A stretch of 64,000 bases of DNA, from contig NZ_CP192600.1 in NCBI RefSeq assembly GCF_050632395.1, forward strand, positions 62,001 to 126,000. The letters are read 5' to 3'. Below the pieces are notes generated by a model that was given only the letters and a program-made list of their open reading frames with translations, was not told the origin of the DNA and did not search any database. The stretch is from JAUYQR01 sp050632395 (GTDB taxonomy: Bacteria > Pseudomonadota > Alphaproteobacteria > Rhodobacterales > Rhodobacteraceae). Below are positions 7,798 to 16,627 of the stretch, one piece after another (the first letter of the stretch is position 1; the number at the start of each line of letters is the position of its first letter). Both the position numbers and the translations under genes were made by a program.

Positions 7798-8876
7798 GAG
7801 CGGCGCGCCTTCTTGCGCATCGTCTCGGCGAAGCGGATGGAGGCGGCGACGGCGCGGTAATGCTCTGGACGGATTTCCTGGCCGATCTCGACCGTCGCGA
7901 ACATCGCGCGTGCAGCCGGTGGATCGCGGTGGATCGGAACGGCATGCAGCGCGGCCCGCTCACGGATCTGGCGGGCGATTTCATCGACACCCTTCGCGAC
8001 GCAGATCGGCGCCCCTCCCCTGCTGCGATCCCACCGAAGCGCAACCGCGTAATGCGTCGGGTTCACGACGATCACATCGGCAGTGGCGATGTCGGCAAGC
8101 ATCCGGTTGTTCGCCACCTCTTGCGCCCGCTGCCGACGCGACGCCTTCATCTGCGGATCGCCTTCGCTTTCCTTGAATTCGTCCATCATCTCCTTGCGGG
8201 ACATCCGGTTGCGGCTGGCGTGCAGACGCCGTTGCCACAGGTAGTCCACGCCGCCGATCACGATCGTCAGCACCAGAATGATCGACAGGAAGTCGAGGGT
8301 GAGCCTGGACAGCACGACCGAAGCCGGCATCGGCTCGAGGTAGATGGTCGCAAGGATTTCTTCGGCTCTGCCCGCAAGAAACCAGTAGAGCACGGCCGCG
8401 ACCAGCAGCATCTTGACCGTGCTCTTGGTGAACTCCACCAGTCCTTCCGGACCGAACTTGTGCTTCAGCGTCGCGACCGGCGAAATGCGGGACAGTTTGG
8501 GAGCAAGGAGCGAGGGCGTGACCAGAAAGCTGCGCGTCGCGAAGACAAGGCCGAGGACGGCCAGAATCGGCAGCATCAGGATCGCCATGAGAGGCAGGCC
8601 CACGGCCAGCAGCAAGCCACCTATTGGGCCGGATGCCCCCGCTGAAATCAACGCGGCAAACCTGTCGGACTGATCAAGCAGCACCATGCCTGCGGTGCCG
8701 GTGGAGGTCACGATCCAGGACCCGAGGGTCGCGAAGGCCAGAACGAACCCGGCCGTGCTTGCTGCGGCCTGAAGATCGATCGATCGCGGAATGTCGCCGT
8801 CCTTGCGCGCCTGTTCCAGGCGCTGCGGCGACGCGTCGTGTTCCTTGTCGGCGCTTTCCTGGTCTTCCTCGCTCAT
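7794..8876 (-). CDS. flhB: Flagellar export gate switch protein FlhB
   Basis: 360 residues. Four membrane helices lie in the first about 210 residues. The cytoplasmic domain contains the autocleavage motif N-P-T-H at 272-275 (VVNPTHYAVAL), cut between N and P in the family to switch export specificity. The charged linker MSRKEMMDEFKESEGDP is also typical. It overlaps fliR upstream and the 117-residue gene downstream by 4 bases each. Confidence 0.96.
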   Translation of the reverse strand: MSEEDQESADKEHDASPQRLEQARKDGDIPRSIDLQAAASTAGFVLAFATLGSWIVTSTGTAGMVLLDQSDRFAALISAGASGPIGGLLLAVGLPLMAILMLPILAVLGLVFATRSFLVTPSLLAPKLSRISPVATLKHKFGPEGLVEFTKSTVKMLLVAAVLYWFLAGRAEEILATIYLEPMPASVVLSRLTLDFLSIILVLTIVIGGVDYLWQRRLHASRNRMSRKEMMDEFKESEGDPQMKASRRQRAQEVANNRMLADIATADVIVVNPTHYAVALRWDRSRGGAPICVAKGVDEIARQIRERAALHAVPIHRDPPAARAMFATVEIGQEIRPEHYRAVAASIRFAETMRKKARRS

Positions 8877-9649
8877 CTCTGCACGGCAAAAGGCTGGAGG
8901 AGGTGGGCTTCAAACGCCTGCAGCCAGACCGCGAGCAGCACCGGCGTTGCCACCGCCAGCATCGCCAGCGCGCCAAGCGTCTGTGCGGGGGCGCCGATGA
9001 AGGACACCATCAGTTGCGGCATCGCGCGGTTGATCGCGCCAAGCGCCAGATTGTAGATCATCGACGCGATGACGAATGGGGCCGCCAGCGAAAAGGCAAG
9101 GCTGAAGGTGGACACGATCAGCGACAGCCCCCAGTCCGCAACATCGGCCGACGTCGGCGGGCGACCCTGCGGCAGGATGTCGTAGGACAAGATCAAAAGC
9201 TCTGCCGCGCGAACATGCAGCCCCGCATTCACCGCCAGTGCAAGGCCCGCCACGATGAAGAGGTTGCCGATGGCCGGCTGCGGTTCGGGGGCGGCGCCGG
9301 CAAAAAGCTGCGACAAGGTGGTGGCCTGCGCGATGATCGAGGCGGCGGTCTGCAGCGCCAGAATGAACAGCCGCAGCCCGATCCCGAGGATGAGCCCCGC
9401 CACCACTTCCGACCCGAACGTCACAACGCCGGGGGTCACCGTCGGCGCTCCGGCGGCGACGACGGGCAGCACGATCGCGGTGAACGCCAGAACAAAGACC
9501 AGCTTCACCCGCTGCGGCACCGCCTGCTCCCCCAACGCCGGCAGCAAGGCCACAAGGGCCCCGGTGCGAAGGAACACCAGAACGGCAATCCAGAAATACT
9601 GCTCGCTCAGGTCCAGAAGACCGGCAAGTTCGGTCACCACCCCGGTCAT
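8873..9649 (-). CDS. fliR: Flagellar export gate protein FliR
   Basis: 258 residues, strongly hydrophobic throughout with about six membrane segments. Recognisable FliR stretches are FLRTGALVALLPALGEQAVPQRVK near the N-terminus and the A-P-F-V-I-A-S-M-I-Y-N-L-A-L-G-A-I-N-R-A-M-P-Q region. It completes the gate with FliP and FliQ. It overlaps flhA and flhB by 4 bases on either side, a fully coupled export operon. Confidence 0.94.
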   Translation of the reverse strand: MTGVVTELAGLLDLSEQYFWIAVLVFLRTGALVALLPALGEQAVPQRVKLVFVLAFTAIVLPVVAAGAPTVTPGVVTFGSEVVAGLILGIGLRLFILALQTAASIIAQATTLSQLFAGAAPEPQPAIGNLFIVAGLALAVNAGLHVRAAELLILSYDILPQGRPPTSADVADWGLSLIVSTFSLAFSLAAPFVIASMIYNLALGAINRAMPQLMVSFIGAPAQTLGALAMLAVATPVLLAVWLQAFEAHLLQPFAVQR

Positions 9650-11724
9650 GCGGCGACCTGCCCCAAAAGCGCCGGCCGGGCATCCGAACCGATTTCCTCG
9701 TACGACAGAACCGCCATCTGAAGCCCCTTTGCCTGCACCACGGTCCGCAAGAACCGCCGGCGAGCCACCGAGGTTACCAGCGCAGGATAGATACCGCTTT
9801 CGGCCGTGCGATTGACCTTTTCGGTCAAACCATTGGCAAGCCTTGCGAAAAGCTCTGGTGGCAGGGCGATGTCGCGCTGCCCGCGGTCACCCTCGATCTG
9901 GTAGGTCGCGAAGGTCTTTTCCCATTCCGGGGCCAGCTGGATCAACGGGATCGAGCCATCCGCGCGCTTCAACTCGGCAACGATCTGGAAGCCCAGTCGT
10001 TGGCGCACATGTTCACAGATCGCCTCCGGGCTGCCGTGATGGCGCGCTTCGGCAACCGCCTCGAGGATCAGCGGCAGGTTGCGGATCGACACCCTTTCTT
10101 CCAGCAGCAGCCGCAGGACGGCGTGCAGCAGGTCAAGCGGCACCTTCTCGGGCAGCAGCTCGTCCAGCAGGCGGCGGTTCGCCTCGGCCCGTACCGGATC
10201 GCTCAGCCGGACGAATTCGTCCAGGAGCCGCCTCAGGCCCCGAAGCGTCAGCAGCCGGGAAAGGTTAACCTTCAGCACTTCCAGCAGATGCGTTGCCAGC
10301 ACTTCGGTCGGGGATACGACCGTCAGACCAGCCAGAGCCGCATCTTCCTGCTGGTCAGGCCGGATCCACCTAGCAGCCGCACCATAAACCGGCTCTTTCA
10401 CGTCTACGCCTTCGGGGGCGATGATCCCGTCGGACATCAGCGCCAGAACCCGGTCCGGAAGCAACCGGTCGGCGACCCGTTCCACGCCTTGAAGGCGTAT
10501 CCGGTACTGGCCCGGCGGCAAGGCGGCTTCATCGGTCAGACGGATTTCGGGCAGGATGAAGCCGAAGGCCGAAGCGATATGGTTGCGCATGTTCGCGATG
10601 CGGCTGTCGAGGCCGGTCGCCGGATCAAGCGCCATGGCGACGAGGTTCGGCGCAAACTCGATGTGGATGTCGTCGAAATCCAGCACATCGCCGATCGACT
10701 TCGGGCGTGCGGGCTCGACGAGCGCGACCGGTGTCTCGCTCGCAACCCGCATCTTCTTTGACAGCGTCCAGGCGGAAACGCCCAGCACGACCGCCGCCAA
10801 CATGAAGGGCAGGAACGGCATCCCCGGGACTATCGCAAACAGGCCCATCAGCAGCGCGACGGTGCCAAGCGCGCCGGGGTACTGACCAAGCTGGGCAAAG
10901 AACGACACGTCGGCCGCGCCCTTCTGGCTTCCCTTGGCCAAAAGCAGGGCCGCAGCCACCGAAATGATGACGGCCGGAATCTGGCTGACCAGACCGTCCC
11001 CAACCGTCAGGATCGTATAGGTCTCGAAGGCGACGCGCGGCTCCATGTCGTGCACGAAAATGCCCATGAACAGGCCAACCACAATGTTGAGTGCCGTGAT
11101 CAGCAATCCCGCGATCGCGTCGCCCTTCACGAATTTCGATGCCCCGTCGAGCGAGCCGAAGAAATTCGTCTCGGCCAATTCCTGCTCCCTGCGCCGCTTG
11201 GCCTCGGCGTGATCGATCGCCCCGGCAGCCATGTCCGCATCAATGGCAAGCTGGCGCCCCGGCATCCCGTCCAGCGCGAAACGCGCGCCAACCTCGGCCA
11301 TGCGGCCTGCGCCCTTGGTGATCACGATGAAGTTCACGATCAGCAGCACGATGAAGATCACCAGCCCCAGAACGACGCTGCCACCCATGATGAAATTGGC
11401 AAAACCCTCGATCACATGGCCTGCGGCGTCGGTGCCGGTATGACCCTCTCCGATGATCAGTTTCGTGGACGAGACGTTGAGCGACAGGCGAAGGAGGAGC
11501 GAGGCGAGCAGGATGGTCGGAAACGCCGAAAAATCCAGCGGGCGCTCGATGAACAGCGAAATGGTCAGCATCAGGATGGCAAGAGAAAACGAGACAGCCA
11601 GCCCCAGATCCAGAAGCCACGGCGGGACCGGCAGGATCATCATCATGATCACCGCCATAAGGCCCAGCGCCAGAAGGATGGTCGGCCGAAAGATCATAGC
11701 CGCAAGGGTCGGGCTGCCCTTCAT
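9646..11724 (-). CDS. flhA: Flagellar export gate protein FlhA
   Basis: 692 residues, the usual FlhA length. The N-terminal half has about eight membrane helices, including the conserved cytoplasmic loop (FHIPEP-type) with GAGRMAEVGARFALDGMPG and the following QLAIDADMAAGAID. The C-terminal cytoplasmic domain (from about 330) has the docking region for chaperone-substrate complexes. The ATG at 11724 follows the lytic transglycosylase stop by one base. It is transcribed leftward with fliR and flhB. Confidence 0.97.
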   Translation of the reverse strand: MKGSPTLAAMIFRPTILLALGLMAVIMMMILPVPPWLLDLGLAVSFSLAILMLTISLFIERPLDFSAFPTILLASLLLRLSLNVSSTKLIIGEGHTGTDAAGHVIEGFANFIMGGSVVLGLVIFIVLLIVNFIVITKGAGRMAEVGARFALDGMPGRQLAIDADMAAGAIDHAEAKRRREQELAETNFFGSLDGASKFVKGDAIAGLLITALNIVVGLFMGIFVHDMEPRVAFETYTILTVGDGLVSQIPAVIISVAAALLLAKGSQKGAADVSFFAQLGQYPGALGTVALLMGLFAIVPGMPFLPFMLAAVVLGVSAWTLSKKMRVASETPVALVEPARPKSIGDVLDFDDIHIEFAPNLVAMALDPATGLDSRIANMRNHIASAFGFILPEIRLTDEAALPPGQYRIRLQGVERVADRLLPDRVLALMSDGIIAPEGVDVKEPVYGAAARWIRPDQQEDAALAGLTVVSPTEVLATHLLEVLKVNLSRLLTLRGLRRLLDEFVRLSDPVRAEANRRLLDELLPEKVPLDLLHAVLRLLLEERVSIRNLPLILEAVAEARHHGSPEAICEHVRQRLGFQIVAELKRADGSIPLIQLAPEWEKTFATYQIEGDRGQRDIALPPELFARLANGLTEKVNRTAESGIYPALVTSVARRRFLRTVVQAKGLQMAVLSYEEIGSDARPALLGQVAA

Positions 11725-11725
11725 G

Positions 11726-12418
11726 TCACGGGCCCCCGATCAAGCGGCGCCGCGAATGCGACACCGGAACAAGCGACCCCCGACCGCCAGCGGTGCCTTG
11801 CACCAACAGGGGAAAGAGATTCTCACGCCGGGTCGGCGCCGCCAACGGCGGGGGCAAAAGACCGGTGTCCAACGACGCAAGGGTCTGCTCGAACTTTGCC
11901 TGATAGCGCGCTGCGTGTTCGGGCGTGCGGGAATGATAGGCGGCAGCGGCGTCAGACCAGTTGCCCGCCTCGACATACAACCGCGAGAGATAGTCCGCCG
12001 CGTAACGCGCATTAGCCCAAGGGTCGAGCATCTCGTCCAGCGAGGCGAAATTCTCGGCGTGCCACCGATAGTTCAGCTGAAAGCAGCCGATGTCGACGTT
12101 CGTGGCCCCTGACGAGACCGCCGCTTGCGCATATTCGGCCGCCTCGGCCTTTGACGCCAGCCATCGCCCCTCGCCCCCAAGGTTCACCGCCCACGGCCAC
12201 GGTCGCTGCCCACTGCCGTCGCTCCTGCCGGTTTCGACCAGCGCAATGGCGAGCAACACGTCGCGCGGCACCCCTGTTTCTCTGGCAGCTTCCGCCGCCG
12301 CTTCCTGACACAGGACCGCCTGATCCGTGGCGGCCCCGGCCTGCTTGACGGTCGTCAAGCCAAGAACGCTGGCTACGATATGGCCAAGCAACAGGACATG
12401 GTGCGTCTTCGGGCTCAT
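11726..12418 (-). CDS. Exported lytic transglycosylase (SLT domain)
   Basis: 230 residues from ATG 12418, which has GGGGGAG about 6 bases upstream; an earlier in-frame start at 12457 lacks this. An N-terminal hydrophobic signal (about 7-30) is followed by a soluble lytic transglycosylase fold. The likely catalytic Glu62 is in LAIALVETG; then come D-I-G-C-F-Q-L-N-Y and NARYAADYLSRL. It probably opens the peptidoglycan layer for rod growth, a task done in some relatives by the dedicated enzyme SltF. It is the first gene of the flhA operon, spaced 1 base from it. Confidence 0.85.
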   Translation of the reverse strand: MSPKTHHVLLLGHIVASVLGLTTVKQAGAATDQAVLCQEAAAEAARETGVPRDVLLAIALVETGRSDGSGQRPWPWAVNLGGEGRWLASKAEAAEYAQAAVSSGATNVDIGCFQLNYRWHAENFASLDEMLDPWANARYAADYLSRLYVEAGNWSDAAAAYHSRTPEHAARYQAKFEQTLASLDTGLLPPPLAAPTRRENLFPLLVQGTAGGRGSLVPVSHSRRRLIGGP

Positions 12419-12468
12419 TCTGCGCTCCCCCGCCAGCGTCCTGCCAGCGGTCAGCATCAGATGTAGAA

Positions 12469-12492
12469 GCTAAACCTTGCCAAGAGGTTAGC
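12469..12492 (-). terminator. Imperfect inverted repeat after the 731-residue gene
   Basis: GCTAAACCT and AGGTTAGC arms, with one unmatched base, flank TTGCCAAG just beyond the stop of the leftward gene at 12497. The position suits a transcription end, but there is no clear T run and it also lies in the promoter region of the following operon. It could instead be a regulator site. Confidence 0.3.
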
Positions 12493-12496
12493 GGCG

Positions 12497-14692
12497 TCAG
12501 GGCGATGCCGCGGGCTGCGCTACGTCTTCCAAAAGGCCTGCCACCGCATCGCGAACCTTCTGGCTGCGGTCGGCTGACGCAGCACCTTGCGCAAGAAGAC
12601 CGGCCTCGGTCCCCTCCGTGGTAACGGCGAGGGTAATCGCAGCGGCCTCTTGCCAAGGGCTCGGCCCGTTCTGCGCAACTTCGGGCCAGTTGCGGTTCCA
12701 GATTTCGAGCCGTTCACCCGTCACCAGATCGCCCCCCGCGCGTGCGCTGTCGGCAGCGGGGCCGATGGATCCGAGTGCAAACAGGGCCTTTGCGCGTGTC
12801 GCTTCGGCGGCCGGCGTGTCGATGCCTGAAAGAAGGTCACGCGCGGCGCGCGCATCCCCACGCATCAACTCTGCCTCCGCGGCCAGCAACCTCGTCTCGG
12901 GCGGGGCGGTCTGGTCCTGAGCTCCGAGCCAGTGCAGCGCCGCGTCGGCGAAGCCAAGGGCAACCAGCCGACGCGCAATCTGAACCGAAATTTCAGGCTC
13001 GGCAGCGGGGTGGGGTGATGTGACGGGCAGGATGGCGACCTGAAGCAGATCAGCGTCGGTTGCCCTTGCGCCGACGACCCGCCAGAAATCTGGCTCTGTC
13101 TCGGGCGACGCGGCAAGGGCTGCCTGCGCATTTCCCGTCTGCCCGGCGAGGGCGAACGAAAGCACCAGGGCGCGGCGCAGTGCGGGATGGTCGGGGGTGC
13201 CCTCGGCCTCGGCCAGATAGGAACTCACGGCAACGGGCAGGTCGGGGCCAACCGGCTCAAGCTTTCGGAACCTGGCCTCGACAAGTGCGAGGCTGGCGTT
13301 CAGACCGGCGGGTCCGCCAGCCTTCAGCGCCGCCTCGGCCTTGGCGTCGGCCTCGTCCAGACGACCTTGGCCCAGATCCACCTTTGCGTCGAGCAGGGCG
13401 ACATCCTGCCCCGGGATGTCGGGAACACGCGCCGTCGCATCGCGCACCGACCGGGCCGCCTCGATATCTCCGGACGCAATAAACCGGTCGGCGAGGCCCG
13501 GTCCAAGGTGCTGCCTCAGATGCGGCGGCAGGTCGAAAAAGCCGCGCAGGATGGCGGGTATGTTCGGTTTGGCCCCAGCAGGCAAACGGTCATGCAGAAG
13601 CGCCGCCCAAAGTGCCGCCGCACTGTCGCACGCCAGCATCCGCGCGAGCGGGCTTTCCGGGTCTTGCATGCCATCCACGGCACGGGCGATGCTTTGGTAG
13701 ATGCGCGCCTCGGGGTCTTCCGGTCCCGACGGATCCAGAAGGCCCAGGTATTGCAGCGCCTCGGCGCCGAAACCCAGGAACAGGTGGTGGCGCACCGCGC
13801 GCTTGACGGCCAGCGGGTCCGGCACATCAAACTCGCCCAGCAGGCCACCGCGCGCTTCGGCGATGCGAAGCGCCTCGGGGCCGTCACCCCCCCATTTGGC
13901 AATGTCCAAACTTGCATCCCCAATGCAGGCAGCACCGTCCGCCTGCATCTCGCCCGTAGCGGGAACCGTTGCGCCAACAGCGAAGCCCGACAATTCGCCG
14001 ATCGAAACCTGTGACCACGGCAGATCGCCGGGGGGTGCCTCGGCCCGCGGCGGGACCAGACCCTTTGGCGTCACGTCCACCATCCCCTCGGCCGCGCCCC
14101 TGCTGATCTCCATCAAGAGCGTGTCGCGAAGCGGGCCCAGCGAGACCCGCCCAGTGGCCAGCGGAACGGTGGGCAATGCGCCGGCTGCGATCGGTTCGGC
14201 CGGGCCGCGCGCGGCCTGAAGCCAGTCGAAACCCGAGGCTTCAGATGGTTCGGCGACGACGTCCGGCCCGTTTGCAAGCGCAACAACCGCGCTCCCATCC
14301 AGCGCGGCCTCGAACTCCGAACCGGGCGGAGCCGGCCCGTTGCGCAGGTCGATCACGATGGTTCCCGGTTCAAATTCGAACGGGAAGGCGTGGCACGCGC
14401 ACCCAAGCGACAGCTGTAGCGCGCCGGTCGTCGGGTCGGCCCAGACGTTGGTGAGGCGGCTGCGCGGAATACGGTCCCAGATGCCGGACAGATCGTAGCG
14501 GAGCGCGGGCAATGCGGCGGCGACCAGTTCGTAGCCGGCCTCGGTCCGTCCAAAACGCCATTCAGCCTTGTCCGGCAAGGTAACCACAAGCCGGGTGAAA
14601 TCGGCATGTTCCCCCGAGGTTACCTTTGCAGTCTGCGCCAAGGCCGGTGTCGCCAGCAGGATGGCAAGCAGGCTCAGGATGATGCGCATCAT
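12497..14692 (-). CDS. Exported helical-repeat protein coupled to motA
   Basis: 731 residues with a clear signal peptide (MRIILSLLAILLATPALAQ, cleavage about residue 20). Residues about 22-115 form a beta-rich domain with the pattern H-A-D-F-T-R-L-V-V-T-L-P and two nearby cysteines (G-C-A-C), reminiscent of AMIN-type domains. From about 290 to the end it is Ala/Leu-rich and helical, with TPR-like alternation. The ATG overlaps the motA stop by 4 bases, so it is made together with the stator. In rhizobia a periplasmic protein, MotC, is made with MotA/MotB and acts on MotB; this protein could have a comparable role, but that is inference. I do not recognise a named family. Confidence 0.8.
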   Translation of the reverse strand: MMRIILSLLAILLATPALAQTAKVTSGEHADFTRLVVTLPDKAEWRFGRTEAGYELVAAALPALRYDLSGIWDRIPRSRLTNVWADPTTGALQLSLGCACHAFPFEFEPGTIVIDLRNGPAPPGSEFEAALDGSAVVALANGPDVVAEPSEASGFDWLQAARGPAEPIAAGALPTVPLATGRVSLGPLRDTLLMEISRGAAEGMVDVTPKGLVPPRAEAPPGDLPWSQVSIGELSGFAVGATVPATGEMQADGAACIGDASLDIAKWGGDGPEALRIAEARGGLLGEFDVPDPLAVKRAVRHHLFLGFGAEALQYLGLLDPSGPEDPEARIYQSIARAVDGMQDPESPLARMLACDSAAALWAALLHDRLPAGAKPNIPAILRGFFDLPPHLRQHLGPGLADRFIASGDIEAARSVRDATARVPDIPGQDVALLDAKVDLGQGRLDEADAKAEAALKAGGPAGLNASLALVEARFRKLEPVGPDLPVAVSSYLAEAEGTPDHPALRRALVLSFALAGQTGNAQAALAASPETEPDFWRVVGARATDADLLQVAILPVTSPHPAAEPEISVQIARRLVALGFADAALHWLGAQDQTAPPETRLLAAEAELMRGDARAARDLLSGIDTPAAEATRAKALFALGSIGPAADSARAGGDLVTGERLEIWNRNWPEVAQNGPSPWQEAAAITLAVTTEGTEAGLLAQGAASADRSQKVRDAVAGLLEDVAQPAASP

Positions 14693-15558
14693 GCTGCATC
14701 CTGCTTCAAACCGCGCAGCGCGTCTTCCAGATCGCCGAAGCCCGGTCGCAGATGGTGCGGCGTGTTCTGGCGCCCAACCTCGATGCAGATGTTCGCAGGG
14801 TGCCTGTGCAGGTTTGCCACCAGAACCTCACGAATCAGGTGGTAGAAATGCGCGTCATCCTCGACCACCGTCTTCAGCCGCGCGGCAAACGGCCCCATCA
14901 GCCCATACGCCAGAAACACCCCCAGGAACGTGCCGACCAGCGCACCGCCGATCATCTTGCCCAGCACTTCCGGCGGCTGGTCGATGGAGCCCATGGTCTT
15001 GATCACGCCCAGCACGGCCGCAACAATCCCAAGCGCCGGAAGCCCGTCAGCCACAGTCTGCAGTGCGTGGCTGGAGTGCATCGAATGGTTCAGCGTGGCT
15101 TCCATCCGCTTGTCGAGCACCTCTTCCACTTGGTGCGGGTCGTCGTAGTTCATCGAGGCGGCGCGCAGCGTGTCGCAGATCAGGTCGATCGCCTCGTGGT
15201 CGTTCTGGATGCGCGGATAGCGGGCGAAAATCGGCGAGGTCGTCGGGTTTTCGACATGCTCTTCAAGCGCGACGGGGTTCCCGCGCGACAGGCGAACCAG
15301 TTCAAACAGCAGGCACAGCAGATCCTTGTAATCGGCCGTCTTCCACTTCGGCCCCTTGAACACCTTGCCGATGTCCTTGAGCGTGTGCTTTACCGCCGAA
15401 ATATCATTGGAAATCAGGAACGCGCCCACCGCGGCGCCTCCGATCATCGCCATCTCGAACGGCAGGGCCTTGAGAATGATGCCCATCTTGCCGCCTGCGG
15501 CGACGTAGCCTCCGAAAACCATGATCAAGATGACGGCAATGCCGACAAGGCCAAGCAT
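14689..15558 (-). CDS. motA: Flagellar stator proton channel protein MotA
   Basis: 289 residues. Four membrane segments are predicted: about 3-20, 30-50, and two in the C-terminal half, around GLPALGIVAAVLGVIKTM and GALVGTFLGVFLAYGLMGP. These carry the conserved channel prolines. The cytoplasmic loop between segments 2 and 3 holds charged residues that contact FliG in the family. motB, its obligate partner, does not follow; instead the 731-residue exported gene overlaps its stop. An 84-base gap to motE suggests it has its own promoter. Confidence 0.95.
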   Translation of the reverse strand: MLGLVGIAVILIMVFGGYVAAGGKMGIILKALPFEMAMIGGAAVGAFLISNDISAVKHTLKDIGKVFKGPKWKTADYKDLLCLLFELVRLSRGNPVALEEHVENPTTSPIFARYPRIQNDHEAIDLICDTLRAASMNYDDPHQVEEVLDKRMEATLNHSMHSSHALQTVADGLPALGIVAAVLGVIKTMGSIDQPPEVLGKMIGGALVGTFLGVFLAYGLMGPFAARLKTVVEDDAHFYHLIREVLVANLHRHPANICIEVGRQNTPHHLRPGFGDLEDALRGLKQDAA

Positions 15559-15642
15559 TCAATCTACCTATCTACAAGATACCCTGTGCCGCAGTATCCC
15601 TGCGCGCGGTTAAGTCTTTCTGACGATTCGCAGGATTGCGGA

Positions 15643-16209
15643 TCAATCCTTCGGCGCACCGGCGTTGCGGCCCGCGACAATTACACTGACCCCGTAGGCG
15701 GCTTCCGAAGACATGCCGGACAGGATCGCCGCAGCGGCATCCGGCTGCATTCGGCCCAGGAAGCCGGCAGCGAATTCCGGTGCCATCGCCTCGAACAGCG
15801 CGGCCGCATCCTTTGGCTTCATCGCCTGGTAAACCGCCGTCAGACGCTCCACGTCGGCCTCGGCGGCGCCATCGGCCAGCGCGACGGTTGCGCGCAGCTT
15901 GTCCTCCAGCGCCTGCATGTCGACCATCCGTGCAGTGATCGCGCTTTCGGCCAGGTCAAGCGCGGCAAGCCGGTCCTGCAGCGTCGCCTCGCGGGCCACA
16001 AGACGGTCCTCCCGCAGTTGAAGCGCTTCGGCCAGAGCAATCGGCGGGGCGGGGCAATCAAGCGGCGGCGTCGCTGCGTCAGCAGCGCTTTCGTCGGTCC
16101 GCGCCAACGCGGCGCCAACGCCAGATCCCACCCGCAAAGCTCCCGACGCCGCCAGAAGCAGCGCCACGATGAACAAGGTGCCCCGCCCCGAACGGCCCCG
16201 CCCGCTCAT
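15643..16209 (-). CDS. motE: MotE-type stator chaperone (MgtE_N-like domain)
   Basis: 188 residues. It has one N-terminal membrane helix (about 10-32), a charged coiled coil (about 60-110), and a C-terminal domain AVYQAMKPKDAAALFEAMAPE...GRMQPDAAAAILSGM, like the MgtE intracellular N domain. In Sinorhizobium MotE is a periplasmic chaperone for MotC and stator targeting. The start has GGAGG and overlaps the previous gene by 4 bases (ATGA). It lies between the coiled-coil membrane gene and motA. Confidence 0.8.
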   Translation of the reverse strand: MSGRGRSGRGTLFIVALLLAASGALRVGSGVGAALARTDESAADAATPPLDCPAPPIALAEALQLREDRLVAREATLQDRLAALDLAESAITARMVDMQALEDKLRATVALADGAAEADVERLTAVYQAMKPKDAAALFEAMAPEFAAGFLGRMQPDAAAAILSGMSSEAAYGVSVIVAGRNAGAPKD

Positions 16210-16616
16210 TCCGCCGCCTCCAGCGTTTCGCGCTGGCCACGCCGGCGAACGAACCGCAGGCGCCGGTCCGCTTCGACCAAGGTATCTTCAACCGCTTCCG
16301 GGCGCGAGGCGGCCGCAACAGTCAGTCCCGGGTCGGGCAGATCGTGCAGCGATGCCACCAGCAGTTCCAGCCGCTTGGCCACAGCCTCGCCCCGCAGGGT
16401 CAGCGCCTCCAGACTGGAGGCCGATCCGTTGGCGGCACCTTGCGCCTTGTCCAGCGCGCGGGTCATGTCGTCGACCTGCGCGGACAACACGGCAATCGCG
16501 CCGCCCATCCCGGTTTCCAGCGTGGTAAAGCGCTTCAGGCGCAGGGACAGGACATGGCAATAGAACGCCGCTCCGAAAGAGCCTGCAACCATCAAGACAT
16601 CGGCAATGAGTTCCAT
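16206..16616 (-). CDS. Small membrane protein with coiled coil (DUF6468/PflI-like?)
   Basis: 136 residues: one N-terminal membrane helix (about 2-22, ending before LRLKRFTTLETG), then a Ser/Ala/Leu-rich helical cytoplasmic part with a coiled-coil pattern around 40-90, then a basic tail. It is placed between fliL and motE in an overlapping operon with GAGGAG at its start. The layout resembles the DUF6468 family, linked in some annotations to the Caulobacter flagellar positioning protein PflI. That link is from memory and tentative. Confidence 0.55.
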   Translation of the reverse strand: MELIADVLMVAGSFGAAFYCHVLSLRLKRFTTLETGMGGAIAVLSAQVDDMTRALDKAQGAANGSASSLEALTLRGEAVAKRLELLVASLHDLPDPGLTVAAASRPEAVEDTLVEADRRLRFVRRRGQRETLEAAE

Positions 16617-16627
16617 CGCGGCTCTCC

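Noticed and set aside
12476..12492. A sigma-54-like TGGCA...GC pattern upstream of the lytic transglycosylase
   Set aside because: Spacing between the GG and GC elements is one base short on counting, and the -12 element is poor.
14752..16563. A 603-codon rightward frame across motA, motE and the coiled-coil gene
   Set aside because: His/Arg/Gln-rich shadow of three well-supported leftward genes with proper binding sites.
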